A stretch of 46,914 nucleotides of DNA from a virus: the IMG/VR virus record IMGVR_UViG_3300042923_000341, positions 1 through 46,914 of that record. One strand, written 5' to 3'. Each line of letters begins with the position of its first letter. Within the stretch, counting starts at the first letter, position 1. Made by a program: the position numbers and the translations under genes. The notes under the pieces are model-generated. The model was not told the DNA's origin. It saw nothing but the letters and a program-made list of their open reading frames with translations, and ran no database searches. This document shows, piece after piece, positions 26,396 through 33,632 of this stretch.

Positions 26396-26881
26396 ATGCA
26401 ATGGCATAACTCGAAAACAGGAGAATTACAATCTGAAAAGCCAGGGGCAACTATAGTGTCCCAAGAATACTGGGACTCCCTCTACTCCGATTGGGAGCAG
26501 GTATCCCTTGATTTTAGACCACCTGTACCACTCATTGATCTAAAATCGCAAAAATGGGCAGAAATCAAACTTGCAAGAGACGCAGAAGAGCGCTCCCTTT
26601 TACCGTATAGGAATAAATTATTTGACTTTGACGCATTATCTTCCGAACGTTTAGCATGGGCAATATCAGCAGCAACTACCGCTAAGCTTGCGTCACAGGC
26701 TTTTACAGTTGATTGGACTACTTACGACAACACGATCATAACTATGACTGCAGACGATATTTTAGGACTGCCTATTGCGGTGGCTGTTAGGTCTAATGAG
26801 GTACACCAAAAGGCAAGAGGGCTACGACAAGAGATAGAAGATGCTGAAACGGTAGAAAATTTAGACTTAATTAACTGGTAA
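26396..26881 (+). CDS. DUF4376 tail fibre-associated protein (161 aa)
   Basis: C-terminal ~110 residues fit DUF4376 (KWAEIKLARDAEERSLLPYR, FDFDALSSERLAWAISAA, DDILGLPIAVAVRSNEVHQK), a domain usually encoded right after phage tail fibre genes and thought to help fibre assembly. N-terminus mentions the fibre-assembly type start QWHNSKTGELQ. Directly abuts the fibre gene. Confidence 0.85.
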   Translation: MQWHNSKTGELQSEKPGATIVSQEYWDSLYSDWEQVSLDFRPPVPLIDLKSQKWAEIKLARDAEERSLLPYRNKLFDFDALSSERLAWAISAATTAKLASQAFTVDWTTYDNTIITMTADDILGLPIAVAVRSNEVHQKARGLRQEIEDAETVENLDLINW

Positions 26882-26905
26882 GAGCCGACTGGCTCTATTT
26901 TTATT
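26881..26905 (+). terminator. Intrinsic terminator after the tail operon
   Basis: AGAGCC-GACT-GGCTCT (26881-26896) followed by ATTTTTATT. It starts at the stop of the DUF4376 gene and precedes the holin ribosome site. Confidence 0.75.
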
Positions 26906-26917
26906 GGGGGTGCGGGA

Positions 26918-27385
26918 TTGGAAATACTTAAATATTGGGAAAAGCTTATTGAGGCTTGGCAGATTAAAATTCTGCTAAGTATTTTTTTTACATGGTTGTT
27001 TGGTGAGTACAACACAGGATTAGGGGCTTTAGGTTGTCTAGTAGTATTGGATTGGTTGACAAAATGGGGCGTGCTCTCAAAAGAGGCAGGGAGTTTTTTG
27101 ATTGCATGGCGGACTGATGCTATAAGTAGCCGAGGTATGAGAGAGGGTCTGAAAAAAATAATTTGGTACATATCTGCTCTGATTGCTGCACATCAATTAG
27201 AGCAATTTTCTATTCTTGGGTATTCTGTGGGCCGTGCTGCTACAGAAATCATGAGCGCATACCTAGCGTTGATCGAGGCAAAAAGCATCCTGGAGAATTT
27301 AAGGGATATGGGAATGCAAGGCGTTGATCCTTTAATTACGATGTTGGGTAAAAAACAAAATCAAATTACAGGAGGGGACAAATAA
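26918..27385 (+). CDS. Phage holin, toxin-secretion/holin family (155 aa)
   Basis: Hydrophobic protein with about three membrane segments (~18-34, ~38-54 and ~85-101): IKILLSIFFTWLFGEYNTG, LGALGCLVVLDWLTKWG, IIWYISALIAAHQLEQ. DWLTKW followed by ISSRGMREGLKKI is the signature of the phage holin 4 / toxin secretion family. Opens the inner membrane to release the amidase. TTG 26918 follows GGGGGTGCGGGA. Overlaps the amidase start by one base. Confidence 0.92.
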   Translation: MEILKYWEKLIEAWQIKILLSIFFTWLFGEYNTGLGALGCLVVLDWLTKWGVLSKEAGSFLIAWRTDAISSRGMREGLKKIIWYISALIAAHQLEQFSILGYSVGRAATEIMSAYLALIEAKSILENLRDMGMQGVDPLITMLGKKQNQITGGDK

Positions 27386-27912
27386 TGAAAATTACAATTA
27401 ACGGAGGTCACTACCCAGGACTAGACAGTGGAGCGGTTGGAGCAAGTGGATTGCAAGAGGCAACTGTCGCAAGGGATATTATGAAGCATACAGCGTGTTA
27501 TCTTCGGGCCGTAGGCTATAACGTCCTAGAAGTGCAGAAAAATGAACTACGCCAGATTACAGATGCATCCAATGCCTTTGGTGCTGATTTACTTGTATCT
27601 ATACACTGCAATGCTGCCACCAATATATCTGCGAAGGGTACGGAAACGTTTTGCTACCAACTAGGTGGTTCAGGAGAAAAACTGGCCAGATGCATCCAGT
27701 CTCAAATTATAAATAGTCTAGGTACTGTTGACCGTGGTATCAAGACAGCCAACTTTGCAGTACTTCGTGATACAGATTGCCCTGCAGTGCTGGTGGAAAC
27801 AGCCTTTATTTCGAATGCGGAAGATGAAGCTTTATTAGCAGATGAAGCAAAGCGTGATCAATTTGCTGCTGCTATTGCTAGGGGTATTACTGATTACGTG
27901 GGAGGTATATAA
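27385..27912 (+). CDS. Endolysin: N-acetylmuramoyl-L-alanine amidase, Amidase_3 (175 aa)
   Basis: Complete Amidase_3 domain without any cell-wall-binding repeat. Zinc ligands visible as H in NGGHYPGLDSGA (~8), E in GLQEATVARD (~24) and H in VSIHCNAA (~73), with catalytic E in AVLVETAFISN (~138). Cuts the amide bond between MurNAc and the stem peptide. A single-domain lysin is more typical of phages of diderm hosts than of monoderm Gram-positives. ATG 27385, RBS GGAGGGGAC. Confidence 0.95.
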   Translation: MKITINGGHYPGLDSGAVGASGLQEATVARDIMKHTACYLRAVGYNVLEVQKNELRQITDASNAFGADLLVSIHCNAATNISAKGTETFCYQLGGSGEKLARCIQSQIINSLGTVDRGIKTANFAVLRDTDCPAVLVETAFISNAEDEALLADEAKRDQFAAAIARGITDYVGGI

Positions 27913-27914
27913 AT

Positions 27915-28553
27915 ATGCTTAACTTAGATAAGTTATTAGATCCTAAATATTTTTTATTGGGAGCAGTAATTGGCCTTTTAATAGTAGGTAGTTTTATTGG
28001 TTACGATGTATTGCAAAAACATGCTGATACTGAGGCCAAGTTGCAGCAGGCAATTGTCCTGAGTCAGCAACAAGCCCAGGACAAAAATGTCCTGCAAAAT
28101 AAGTTAGACCTAAGTAATCAAAATGCTGAAATGTTGGCCAACTTTATAACGAAAGCACAAGTAGGCCAGGTGCAACCAATTAATCATTTCACTGTACAGG
28201 CACCAAGCGTACAAGTTGCGGCCGAAGATATAGCAAAACGTATTAATGATAAAGATCCCACACTTCCGCCTGCAGCACTAGAAAAAACCGATAATACGAT
28301 TGTAATTACCAACACTAATAAAACTGCTAAAGTTAATTATGACGTTGCTGTATTTAAAAATAATAATTACCGCAATTGGGAATGGTCTACCGGCTACGGT
28401 CAGCATGGCGGTGATCGTTACATACCTGTAGAGCTGCAGCGTAATTTTAGTAAGGATGCTGCAGTATCTTATGAACACCACTTTGGTGGGGATAGTTCAG
28501 GATGGGAAGTGAAATATACTAGGAAAACGGATAAATTATTCTTATTGTTTTAA
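27915..28553 (+). CDS. Membrane-anchored periplasmic protein, spanin-like candidate (212 aa)
   Basis: Short cytoplasmic start, one membrane segment (~13-31; YFLLGAVIGLLIVGSFIGY), then a coiled coil (~35-75, Gln-rich) and a beta-rich C-terminal domain (NWEWSTGYGQHGGDRYIPVE, AVSYEHHFGGDSSGWEVKYT) ending in F. Position right after holin and amidase, plus N-terminal anchor, long periplasmic reach and coiled coil, is what an inner-membrane spanin would show. I recall similar C-terminal domains in Negativicutes prophages. No lipoprotein partner (o-spanin) gene was found nested or next to it. Confidence 0.6.
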   Translation: MLNLDKLLDPKYFLLGAVIGLLIVGSFIGYDVLQKHADTEAKLQQAIVLSQQQAQDKNVLQNKLDLSNQNAEMLANFITKAQVGQVQPINHFTVQAPSVQVAAEDIAKRINDKDPTLPPAALEKTDNTIVITNTNKTAKVNYDVAVFKNNNYRNWEWSTGYGQHGGDRYIPVELQRNFSKDAAVSYEHHFGGDSSGWEVKYTRKTDKLFLLF

Positions 28554-28590
28554 CGGACGTTGTAAATCATATATGGTTATCAACAGCACA

Positions 28591-28631
28591 AGCCCCGTCT
28601 TACCTTAATTGGTAGGGCGGGGCTTTTTTTA
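28591..28631 (+). terminator. Strong intrinsic terminator after the lysis genes
   Basis: A 14-bp stem AGCCCCGTCTTACC (28591-28604) with GGTAGGGCGGGGCT (28611-28624), loop TTAATT, then seven Ts. It ends the rightward late operon exactly where the opposite-strand exported protein gene finishes. Confidence 0.92.
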
Positions 28632-29150
28632 TTCTGCAGCTTTTATATCTAATATTTTTTCTTGCTCATACGCCAAAGACCATAACGCTCTCATTACATC
28701 TTCATACCAATAATATTCAGTACTTGGAATAATTTTGCCTTTACGGTCTTCAAGATATTTTGGAGTTAGTTTGTTTTTTAATATAGGGTAATTAGCAAAC
28801 AAAATTGACATACCATCAGAATCAATAGTTTTAGATCTATCATATATAGCATTAAACCACACTTTACCAGCATCTACATATGGATCACGCATCATATTAA
28901 GAAATTCTTTAGGATAAATATCTTGTCCGCCATGAGGGTATTTGTCTGCGTATCGCCTACATTCTACGCCAGCCTTTGAAACGACACTATTATAAGTTGT
29001 TATATTCACGCCAGCTTCAATATTATATCTAATCTCTTTAATTGCATCAATTGCCTTTCTAGCATCCAATTGATTTTCTGTAGCTTCAGCAGCAAAGGCA
29101 GAAACGGTTGTCAATATTAATATAAACACAATCAATAATATTCTCTTCAT
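28629..29150 (-). CDS. Exported protein of unknown function, candidate moron (173 aa)
   Basis: Reverse strand, opposite to all late genes. Residues 1-20 are a clean Sec signal peptide (MKRILLIVFILILTTVSAFA, cut before AEATENQ). The mature part is helical and charged, with EVRYNIEAG-like and YWYEDVMRALWSLAYEQEK segments; one cysteine only. ATG 29150 is chosen because AGAGAGG lies before it on that strand and the signal peptide starts there. Likely expressed from the prophage (lysogenic conversion). Family not recognised. Confidence 0.75.
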   Translation of the reverse strand: MKRILLIVFILILTTVSAFAAEATENQLDARKAIDAIKEIRYNIEAGVNITTYNSVVSKAGVECRRYADKYPHGGQDIYPKEFLNMMRDPYVDAGKVWFNAIYDRSKTIDSDGMSILFANYPILKNKLTPKYLEDRKGKIIPSTEYYWYEDVMRALWSLAYEQEKILDIKAAE

Positions 29151-29279
29151 CACATAAACCTCTCTTAATATTTTATTTATAGTACAACTACCACGCATTA
29201 CATTATTTTCCTGCAATCAGCAGGACTTTAATAGAAATAATTGAATAACATACCATTATATTGTTGCTGGTGGTGAAAT

Positions 29280-29513
29280 ATGCTTAAAAATAAATTAGAA
29301 AAGTACAGGCTAGAATTATCACTTGAAAGAGGCATTGAAATAAAACAAAATGATTTTGCAAAAAATATTTTGCATGTAGGCCAAAGCCAATATAACAGAT
29401 GGGCAAGACAAGAGGTACAACCATCACTGGAATTAGCATTTTGGATAGCTCTACAACTTAAATGCAAAATAGAAGATTTGTTCGAATATACTCATCCAAA
29501 ACAGGATGAGTAA
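29280..29513 (+). CDS. XRE-type HTH regulator of the accessory cassette (77 aa)
   Basis: Cro/C1-type fold: IKQNDFAKNILHVGQSQYNRWA (HTH, ~22-43), then the typical VQPSLELAFWIALQLKCKIEDLFE tail as in XRE proteins. ATG 29280 follows GGTGGTGAAAT. A terminator overlaps its last codons, so it has its own transcript; it probably controls the cassette downstream, including the FtsK gene. Upstream, 29210-29224 holds the dyad CCTGC-AATCA-GCAGG, a possible operator shared with the divergent exported protein gene. Confidence 0.85.
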   Translation: MLKNKLEKYRLELSLERGIEIKQNDFAKNILHVGQSQYNRWARQEVQPSLELAFWIALQLKCKIEDLFEYTHPKQDE

Positions 29514-29520
29514 TTTTTTT
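29490..29520 (+). terminator. Intrinsic terminator overlapping the HTH gene end
   Basis: ACTCATCC (29490-29497) pairs with GGATGAGT (29504-29511), loop AAAACA, followed by AATTTTTTT. The stem covers the last codons and stop of the HTH gene. Confidence 0.85.
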
Positions 29521-29615
29521 ATTTTATTTTATGTAGGACAGGCAATAATTATGCATTATTGCATATCTATATAGTGCAGAACTTAATAAATCAGTTCAGC
29601 GCAGGAGGTGCTTGC

Positions 29616-29777
29616 ATGGCGGCACAAACAAAGCCAGTTTATTTTAATATTGACCACGAAAAGCGATTATTAGACTTTGCAAATAGCTTGCCATCATTTG
29701 GGGCGTGGGTGAAACAACGGATCGGGGAAGAGTTGGACCGCAAAGAGCCTGTAAAATGGAATTTGCCTAGAAAATAA
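29616..29777 (+). CDS. Small ribbon-helix-helix-like protein (53 aa)
   Basis: The pattern beta strand (PVYFNID), helix (HEKRLLDFANSL), turn, helix (GAWVKQRIGEELDRK) fits a ribbon-helix-helix DNA-binding protein of the type often paired with plasmid transfer or partition genes. ATG 29616 follows GCAGGAGGTGCTTGC, a strong site; longer upstream forms have none. Probably an accessory DNA-binding factor for the FtsK/replication-relaxation cassette; that link is inferred from position. Confidence 0.65.
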   Translation: MAAQTKPVYFNIDHEKRLLDFANSLPSFGAWVKQRIGEELDRKEPVKWNLPRK

Positions 29778-29791
29778 GAGGGGGATTTAAA

Positions 29792-30034
29792 ATGAAAAAG
29801 ATTGATATTCTGGTTGAAAAATTACTTGATGAGTGCCAAAAAGAGGGTATTGATATGTATTGTCTTTACAATGAAAAAGGTGTATTTAATGGATTGTATC
29901 GTTATGATGCTACAAATGGTAAAGTGGTAAATTTGTTTGAAGGGATCCATAGCGCAATAAGCAATAAAGGCTACGGCTCTGTAACTCGCGGAAACAGAAC
30001 ATTTAAGGTGATAGATAATGAATGTACTGAATGA
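29792..30034 (+). CDS. Hypothetical protein of the FtsK cassette (80 aa)
   Basis: ATG 29792 after GAGGGGGATTTA. Mixed alpha/beta small protein (IDMYCLYNEKGVFNGLYRYD ... GSVTRGNRTFKVIDNE). It overlaps the FtsK start by 17 bases, so it is co-translated with it. Family not recognised. Confidence 0.6.
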   Translation: MKKIDILVEKLLDECQKEGIDMYCLYNEKGVFNGLYRYDATNGKVVNLFEGIHSAISNKGYGSVTRGNRTFKVIDNECTE

Positions 30035-31187
30035 GATTAAAAATGATATACGGTCAATCATTATGCCAATCTTAAACATGGAAATCCCTCTTGCAGTTAC
30101 AGAAACAATTGAGGCTTTATGGGAAGAAAAGCGCAGGCCACAAATCCACGCTAAAAAGAAAACCGCGAACGGCTATACATATACCATAGCTCTCCCCGCA
30201 GGAATCAGTTTTAAGGATTTTTATAGTAAGCAAGATTATTTTAAAGATGCTGCAGGCGGGAATAAAGTCCAGGTAGATATAAGCCAATCTGGTAAAATGG
30301 CGATATTAAATATTAGTACCGATATGCTAGGTGATTATTTTACATATTCGGCAGATTATCCGCAAAAGGGAATCCTACCGATCCCAATAGGCTACAGTAA
30401 GCGAGGGCTAGAGGTTGTTGATCTTGCATCATTGCCCCACATGCTAATAGGCGGAACTACAGGAGGCGGTAAATCCAATGTCATACATGTTATTGCTAAC
30501 TCATTATTAAATCTGCCAGAGCCGCCTATGATAGTTTTAATTGACCTTAAAATGTCGGAGTATAATTACTTGGAAAATCGCGTTATGCTAGTAACCGAGC
30601 TGGAAACAGCATGTCAGGCATTAGATAGACTGGTGCAGGAAATGCGGAAGAGGCAACTATTATTAAAACAATCTAAATTCGTAAATATCGGTAAATATAA
30701 TGCTAAATGTGAAACGAAATTGCCATATATCGTATTAATTATTGATGAACTAGCAGAATTAAAGGATAAGGACGCACAGGCCGATCTAGAAACATTAGTT
30801 AGGTTATGCAGGTCCGTGGGTATTTGTAATGTGGCTGCAACTCAAAGGCCATCAAGTAAAATATTTTCCAGTAAGTCTTTTGGTGATGCAAAGGCCAATT
30901 TCTCAGGTAGGTTATGTTATCAAGTAATATCTAATACAGACAGCCGTATCATCCTAGACACAGGAGAGGGCGCATTATTACCATCTATTCCAGGGCGGGC
31001 CATATGGCGAAATGGTAGGGAACTAATAGAGATTCAAACACCTTACCTTGATCCAGAGGGGGTGCAACAGATTGACCAATTTCAGACGTGCGGGGAAACA
31101 AAGGGACAATCGATTAATAGAAACTCTAGCAGAGTGGGGCGTATTGGATGCAAGACAAATTCAACTATTAATATTCCCTTCCGCTAG
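30018..31187 (+). CDS. FtsK/SpoIIIE-type DNA translocase ATPase (389 aa)
   Basis: RecA-fold motor: Walker A GGTTGGGKSNV at ~144-154, Walker B YIVLIIDELAEL at ~238-249, sensor-like NVAATQRPSSKIFS at ~273-286. It lacks the FtsK N-terminal membrane domain and the gamma DNA-reading domain, so it resembles the short translocases of plasmids, ICEs and some phages (ConQ/TcpA/YdcQ-like). Its last ~40 residues are of odd composition and overlap the next gene. Could pump dsDNA or ssDNA or assist packaging or partition; the role here is unknown. Confidence 0.85.
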   Translation: MNVLNEIKNDIRSIIMPILNMEIPLAVTETIEALWEEKRRPQIHAKKKTANGYTYTIALPAGISFKDFYSKQDYFKDAAGGNKVQVDISQSGKMAILNISTDMLGDYFTYSADYPQKGILPIPIGYSKRGLEVVDLASLPHMLIGGTTGGGKSNVIHVIANSLLNLPEPPMIVLIDLKMSEYNYLENRVMLVTELETACQALDRLVQEMRKRQLLLKQSKFVNIGKYNAKCETKLPYIVLIIDELAELKDKDAQADLETLVRLCRSVGICNVAATQRPSSKIFSSKSFGDAKANFSGRLCYQVISNTDSRIILDTGEGALLPSIPGRAIWRNGRELIEIQTPYLDPEGVQQIDQFQTCGETKGQSINRNSSRVGRIGCKTNSTINIPFR

Positions 31188-31533
31188 AGTGGCACAGCGA
31201 AGATTGTCGGCACTGTACCAGCAGGAAATAATTAAACGTAGCACACAAACATCACCGTATTTTTATTATATAATTGTCCATAAAAATCCCCTACAACGTA
31301 TAGGTGTAAACTGGGCTAGGTTGTGGCTTGCTAGGCGTTGCAAGTCGTGGGAGCGTATATCATTTAATTATGATACGTCAATTTGCACAGTTACAAATAC
31401 GATAACTGGATCACTCCGAGAATATTACATTACGGACAAGATTTTTAAGTTGCCAGGAGATAACACAATTATAATCAACGATGATTTTATAAATACTGTT
31501 AGGGAGGGTTTAAAATGCGCGAGATTATATTAA
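31072..31533 (+). CDS. Replication-relaxation family protein (153 aa)
   Basis: Winged-helix start (RLIETLAEWGVLDARQIQLL, RVAQRRLSALYQQEIIKRS) fits the Replic_Relax family found in plasmids and integrative elements next to FtsK-type motors. TTG 31072 is selected since AGAGGGGGTG lies 7 bases upstream; this places 116 bases of the gene inside the FtsK reading frame. Normal family members are often longer, so this is a compact form. Probably works with the translocase in DNA handling. Confidence 0.7.
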   Translation: MTNFRRAGKQRDNRLIETLAEWGVLDARQIQLLIFPSARVAQRRLSALYQQEIIKRSTQTSPYFYYIIVHKNPLQRIGVNWARLWLARRCKSWERISFNYDTSICTVTNTITGSLREYYITDKIFKLPGDNTIIINDDFINTVREGLKCARLY

Positions 31534-31811
31534 TAATGGCAATGCTATTAATGCCATCTGTGAGCCGTGCTGCAGGATTGCGTGATTTAATAGTCGGCGC
31601 CAGCCCAGATGCTAAGATCTATTTATACGGAGTAATTGCGATTTTTGCAGTTGGCATTGTAGGTATGGCTGGATCAATGATACTCAGCGCATTTGGCAAT
31701 GGCAAAGTAGCTAGGTTAGTTACCAACGGCAGTTACCTTGCTGCAGTAGGTGTGTTTATTTCATTGGCCTTGATGTTATTTAAACAGTTTGTAGATTTGG
31801 TAGTTGGATGA
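31515..31811 (+). CDS. Small membrane protein with VirB2-like layout (98 aa)
   Basis: Signal peptide-like start (MREIILIMAMLLMPSVSRAA), then two membrane helices (~36-60, YGVIAIFAVGIVGMAGSMI; ~73-95, LAAVGVFISLALMLFKQFV) with a short basic loop (GNGKVAR). This is the layout of VirB2/TrbC pilins. No other type IV secretion gene is present, so a pilus is not implied; a membrane partner for the FtsK-like ATPase is equally possible. RBS GGGAGGG precedes ATG 31515. Last gene of the cassette. Confidence 0.65.
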   Translation: MREIILIMAMLLMPSVSRAAGLRDLIVGASPDAKIYLYGVIAIFAVGIVGMAGSMILSAFGNGKVARLVTNGSYLAAVGVFISLALMLFKQFVDLVVG

Positions 31812-31858
31812 TATACGTCTGCCTATGCGTGAGATATGCGCAATCGTGTATAAAAACA

Positions 31859-31892
31859 AGCCTTAACACTAGATGTTAGGGCTATTTTTTTT
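31859..31892 (+). terminator. Intrinsic terminator ending the FtsK cassette
   Basis: AGCCTTAACA (31859-31868) pairs with TGTTAGGGCT (31874-31883), loop CTAGA, then ATTTTTTTT. It separates the cassette from the attachment region. Confidence 0.9.
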
Positions 31893-31983
31893 GTTAGAAA
31901 CAGGGTTGCGGTAAGATATGATATTACGCGTACATGCATGTGCGTAAAAAAAATGAGGTCCGAAACGATATTATATTGCATTA

Positions 31984-32004
31984 TACTGCAACCGATACTG
32001 CAAC
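31984..32004 (+). promoter_or_regulatory. Candidate integrase arm-type sites, left arm
   Basis: Two ACTGCAAC units in tandem with an 11-bp step (start 31985 and 31997-ish), with a further TGCAAC at 32033-32038. The same double unit appears on the other side of the tRNA core at 32229-32248. Tandem repeats flanking a core are how tyrosine integrase arm sites look. Confidence 0.6.
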
Positions 32005-32130
32005 ATAGGTTTTTAAGTGTTTATAAGCCCTTTGCAACTGGTTATTTTAAACTTAAACAAAAGTCAATAAGCATAAGCTTTCAACCCATATAAATGCTGA
32101 ACTTATCACTGTTTTTTATAAGAATTTCTT

Positions 32131-32180
32131 TTTCGTTGACATCGAAGAGGTCTGCGGTTCGAGTCCGCCTAACCCCACCA
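32131..32180 (+). other. attP: attP core: 3' half of a tRNA-Val(GAC) gene
   Basis: These 50 bases fold as a tRNA 3' half: anticodon arm TTTCG-TTGACAT-CGAAG (anticodon GAC, valine), variable loop AGGTC, T arm TGCGG-TTCGAGT-CCGCC, acceptor TAACCCC, discriminator A and encoded CCA. There is no 5' half, so it is not a gene. Phage attP sites carry such segments so that integration restores the host tRNA. It lies 6 bases from the integrase stop. The 5' edge of the core could extend a few bases left. Confidence 0.9.
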
Positions 32181-32186
32181 GTAAAT

Positions 32187-33356
32187 TCAAGGCTTTACGG
32201 CTTCAGTCGTAAGGTCTTTTTTGTTTTCTACTGCAACCGTACTGCAACCCAATTTTAATTTTTTCATAGCTTGTCCTATTTTTTGCGCTGCTTCATGTTG
32301 CCCTTTCTCTGTAGCGTGGATATATCGGCGCGAACTTCTGTAGTCGCTATGTCCTAATTGGGCCTCTATAAGTCTTGTATGTGTGTTTAAGGCCGCTAAT
32401 TGCGTTCCGTAGTTATGGCGTAAAGAGTGAAAAGGGAACTTGTCTACGCCAGCCTTAACGGCATGTATTTTGAAATCTCTCAAGAAGTTATTTGGGTTGT
32501 GCGGTGTACCGTTTATATTTTGAAATACATATACATCATCTGGTTGCAGTACGCGGCGGCGTTCTAGTTCATTCATGGCCTCTTCTGGTACAGCAATAGT
32601 GCGTTTTCCTGCTTTTGTTTTAGTTCCAGTTGCAGTATTTGACCATTGAGGCACACCATTTACTACAATCCAAGTTTTGTTAATATTTATCGTATTATTT
32701 ACAAAGTCAATATCATCCCATGAAAGTCCAAGAATTTCACTGCGGCGCATCCCTGTTGCTAATTCCAGCAGTACAATATCATATATCCTCGTGCCAAAAC
32801 ATTCAGCCAGTATGGCGTTGGTCTGATCGTCGGTTAATATCGTAATTTCTTTTTCTTTAATGACTGGCAATTCAATTTTACTACATACATTTTTCTTGAT
32901 CACATTATCTTCGACTGCAAGGTTGAGAATATTTTTTATAATCATGTGTATTTCTGCTAAAGATTTAGGAGAGAGGGAACTATCATTAATTAGTTTTTGT
33001 ATATTTTGTCTAGTTAGTTCTTGGATTTTTATATCGCCCAGGACTTTCTTGATGTGGTTATCATACAGGGATACGTATTTATTAATTGTATTAGCTTGTA
33101 GGGCGGTCTTTTTGTTGCTTATCCATAGTGTAGCATAATGATCGAAAGCAGTAGTTTTCTTTTCGATAAATTCGCCATTTTGTTGCTCATTTAGTGCAGT
33201 CTTAATTTTTTCTGATACTTCACGTCTTGTTTTACCGTAGAAGGTCGCTCTTTTAGCTTTTCCATTATCGTCCTTGCCTAACGATATTTGCCCTTGCCAT
33301 AATCCATTAGGACGTTGAGATATTGAGCCTTCACCGTTACCGCGTTTTTTCGCCAA
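32187..33356 (-). CDS. int: Tyrosine site-specific integrase (389 aa)
   Basis: N-terminal AP2-like arm-binding part (GEGSISQRPNGLWQGQISLG, ~6-60), SAM-like core-binding domain (~65-160), then the catalytic domain with Arg in TGMRRSEILGLSW (~204), HxxR in FHSLRHNYG (~316-319), His in LGHSDYRSSRRYIHAT and Tyr in RRYIHAT as nucleophile. Catalyses attP-attB recombination; the attP tRNA half sits just past its 3' end. The C-terminal tail coding (~32229-32248) doubles as arm-site repeats. RBS AGAGGTG precedes its start on the reverse strand. Confidence 0.96.
   Translation of the reverse strand: MAKKRGNGEGSISQRPNGLWQGQISLGKDDNGKAKRATFYGKTRREVSEKIKTALNEQQNGEFIEKKTTAFDHYATLWISNKKTALQANTINKYVSLYDNHIKKVLGDIKIQELTRQNIQKLINDSSLSPKSLAEIHMIIKNILNLAVEDNVIKKNVCSKIELPVIKEKEITILTDDQTNAILAECFGTRIYDIVLLELATGMRRSEILGLSWDDIDFVNNTININKTWIVVNGVPQWSNTATGTKTKAGKRTIAVPEEAMNELERRRVLQPDDVYVFQNINGTPHNPNNFLRDFKIHAVKAGVDKFPFHSLRHNYGTQLAALNTHTRLIEAQLGHSDYRSSRRYIHATEKGQHEAAQKIGQAMKKLKLGCSTVAVENKKDLTTEAVKP
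32229..32248 (+). promoter_or_regulatory. Candidate integrase arm-type sites, right arm inside int
   Basis: TACTGCAACCGTACTGCAAC, nearly identical to the pair at 31984-32004. Lies in the last codons of the integrase gene, 50 bp right of the tRNA core. Confidence 0.55.
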
Positions 33357-33430
33357 ATAAAAACACCTCTTTTAAAAAAACTTTTTTAAAACCATTTAAA
33401 TTATAATAACATGATCGTAAAAATAATAAA

Positions 33431-33468
33431 AGAACCTGCCATTGTTATTCTGGTAGGTTCTTCTTTAT
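33431..33468. terminator. Bidirectional intrinsic terminator
   Basis: AGAACCTGCCA (33431-33441) with TGGTAGGTTCT (33451-33461), one G-T pair. T-rich stretches follow on both strands. It overlaps the 3' end of the small RHH gene and shields the integrase gene. Confidence 0.8.
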
Positions 33469-33615
33469 TCCGTATTTAATAAATAGATCATTAAATGCCT
33501 CTTCAGTTAAACGCGATATTGGGATTCTGGTATCGGCAGATAGTTGACGGATTAACTCTATTTGCTCTTTAGGTGTAGTAGTGCTGAAATGCCCTCGATG
33601 CTTTAATTCGCCCAT
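33445..33615 (-). CDS. Small ribbon-helix-helix protein (56 aa)
   Basis: Reverse strand, ATG at 33615 after AGAGGTGAATTT. Strand-helix-helix pattern: HFSTTTPKEQIELIRQLSAD then RIPISRLTEEAFNDLFIKYG, as in RHH/Arc-type DNA-binding domains. It is transcribed toward the integrase from its own promoter, so it may regulate int, act as a directionality factor, or autoregulate through the nearby 18-bp palindrome. No toxin partner is seen. Confidence 0.75.
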   Translation of the reverse strand: MGELKHRGHFSTTTPKEQIELIRQLSADTRIPISRLTEEAFNDLFIKYGIKKNLPE

Positions 33616-33632
33616 AAATTCACCTCTACAAT

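Noticed and set aside
32131-32180. A tRNA-Val gene
   Set aside because: Only the 3' half from the anticodon stem to CCA is present; there is no D arm or 5' acceptor strand. It is the attP core.
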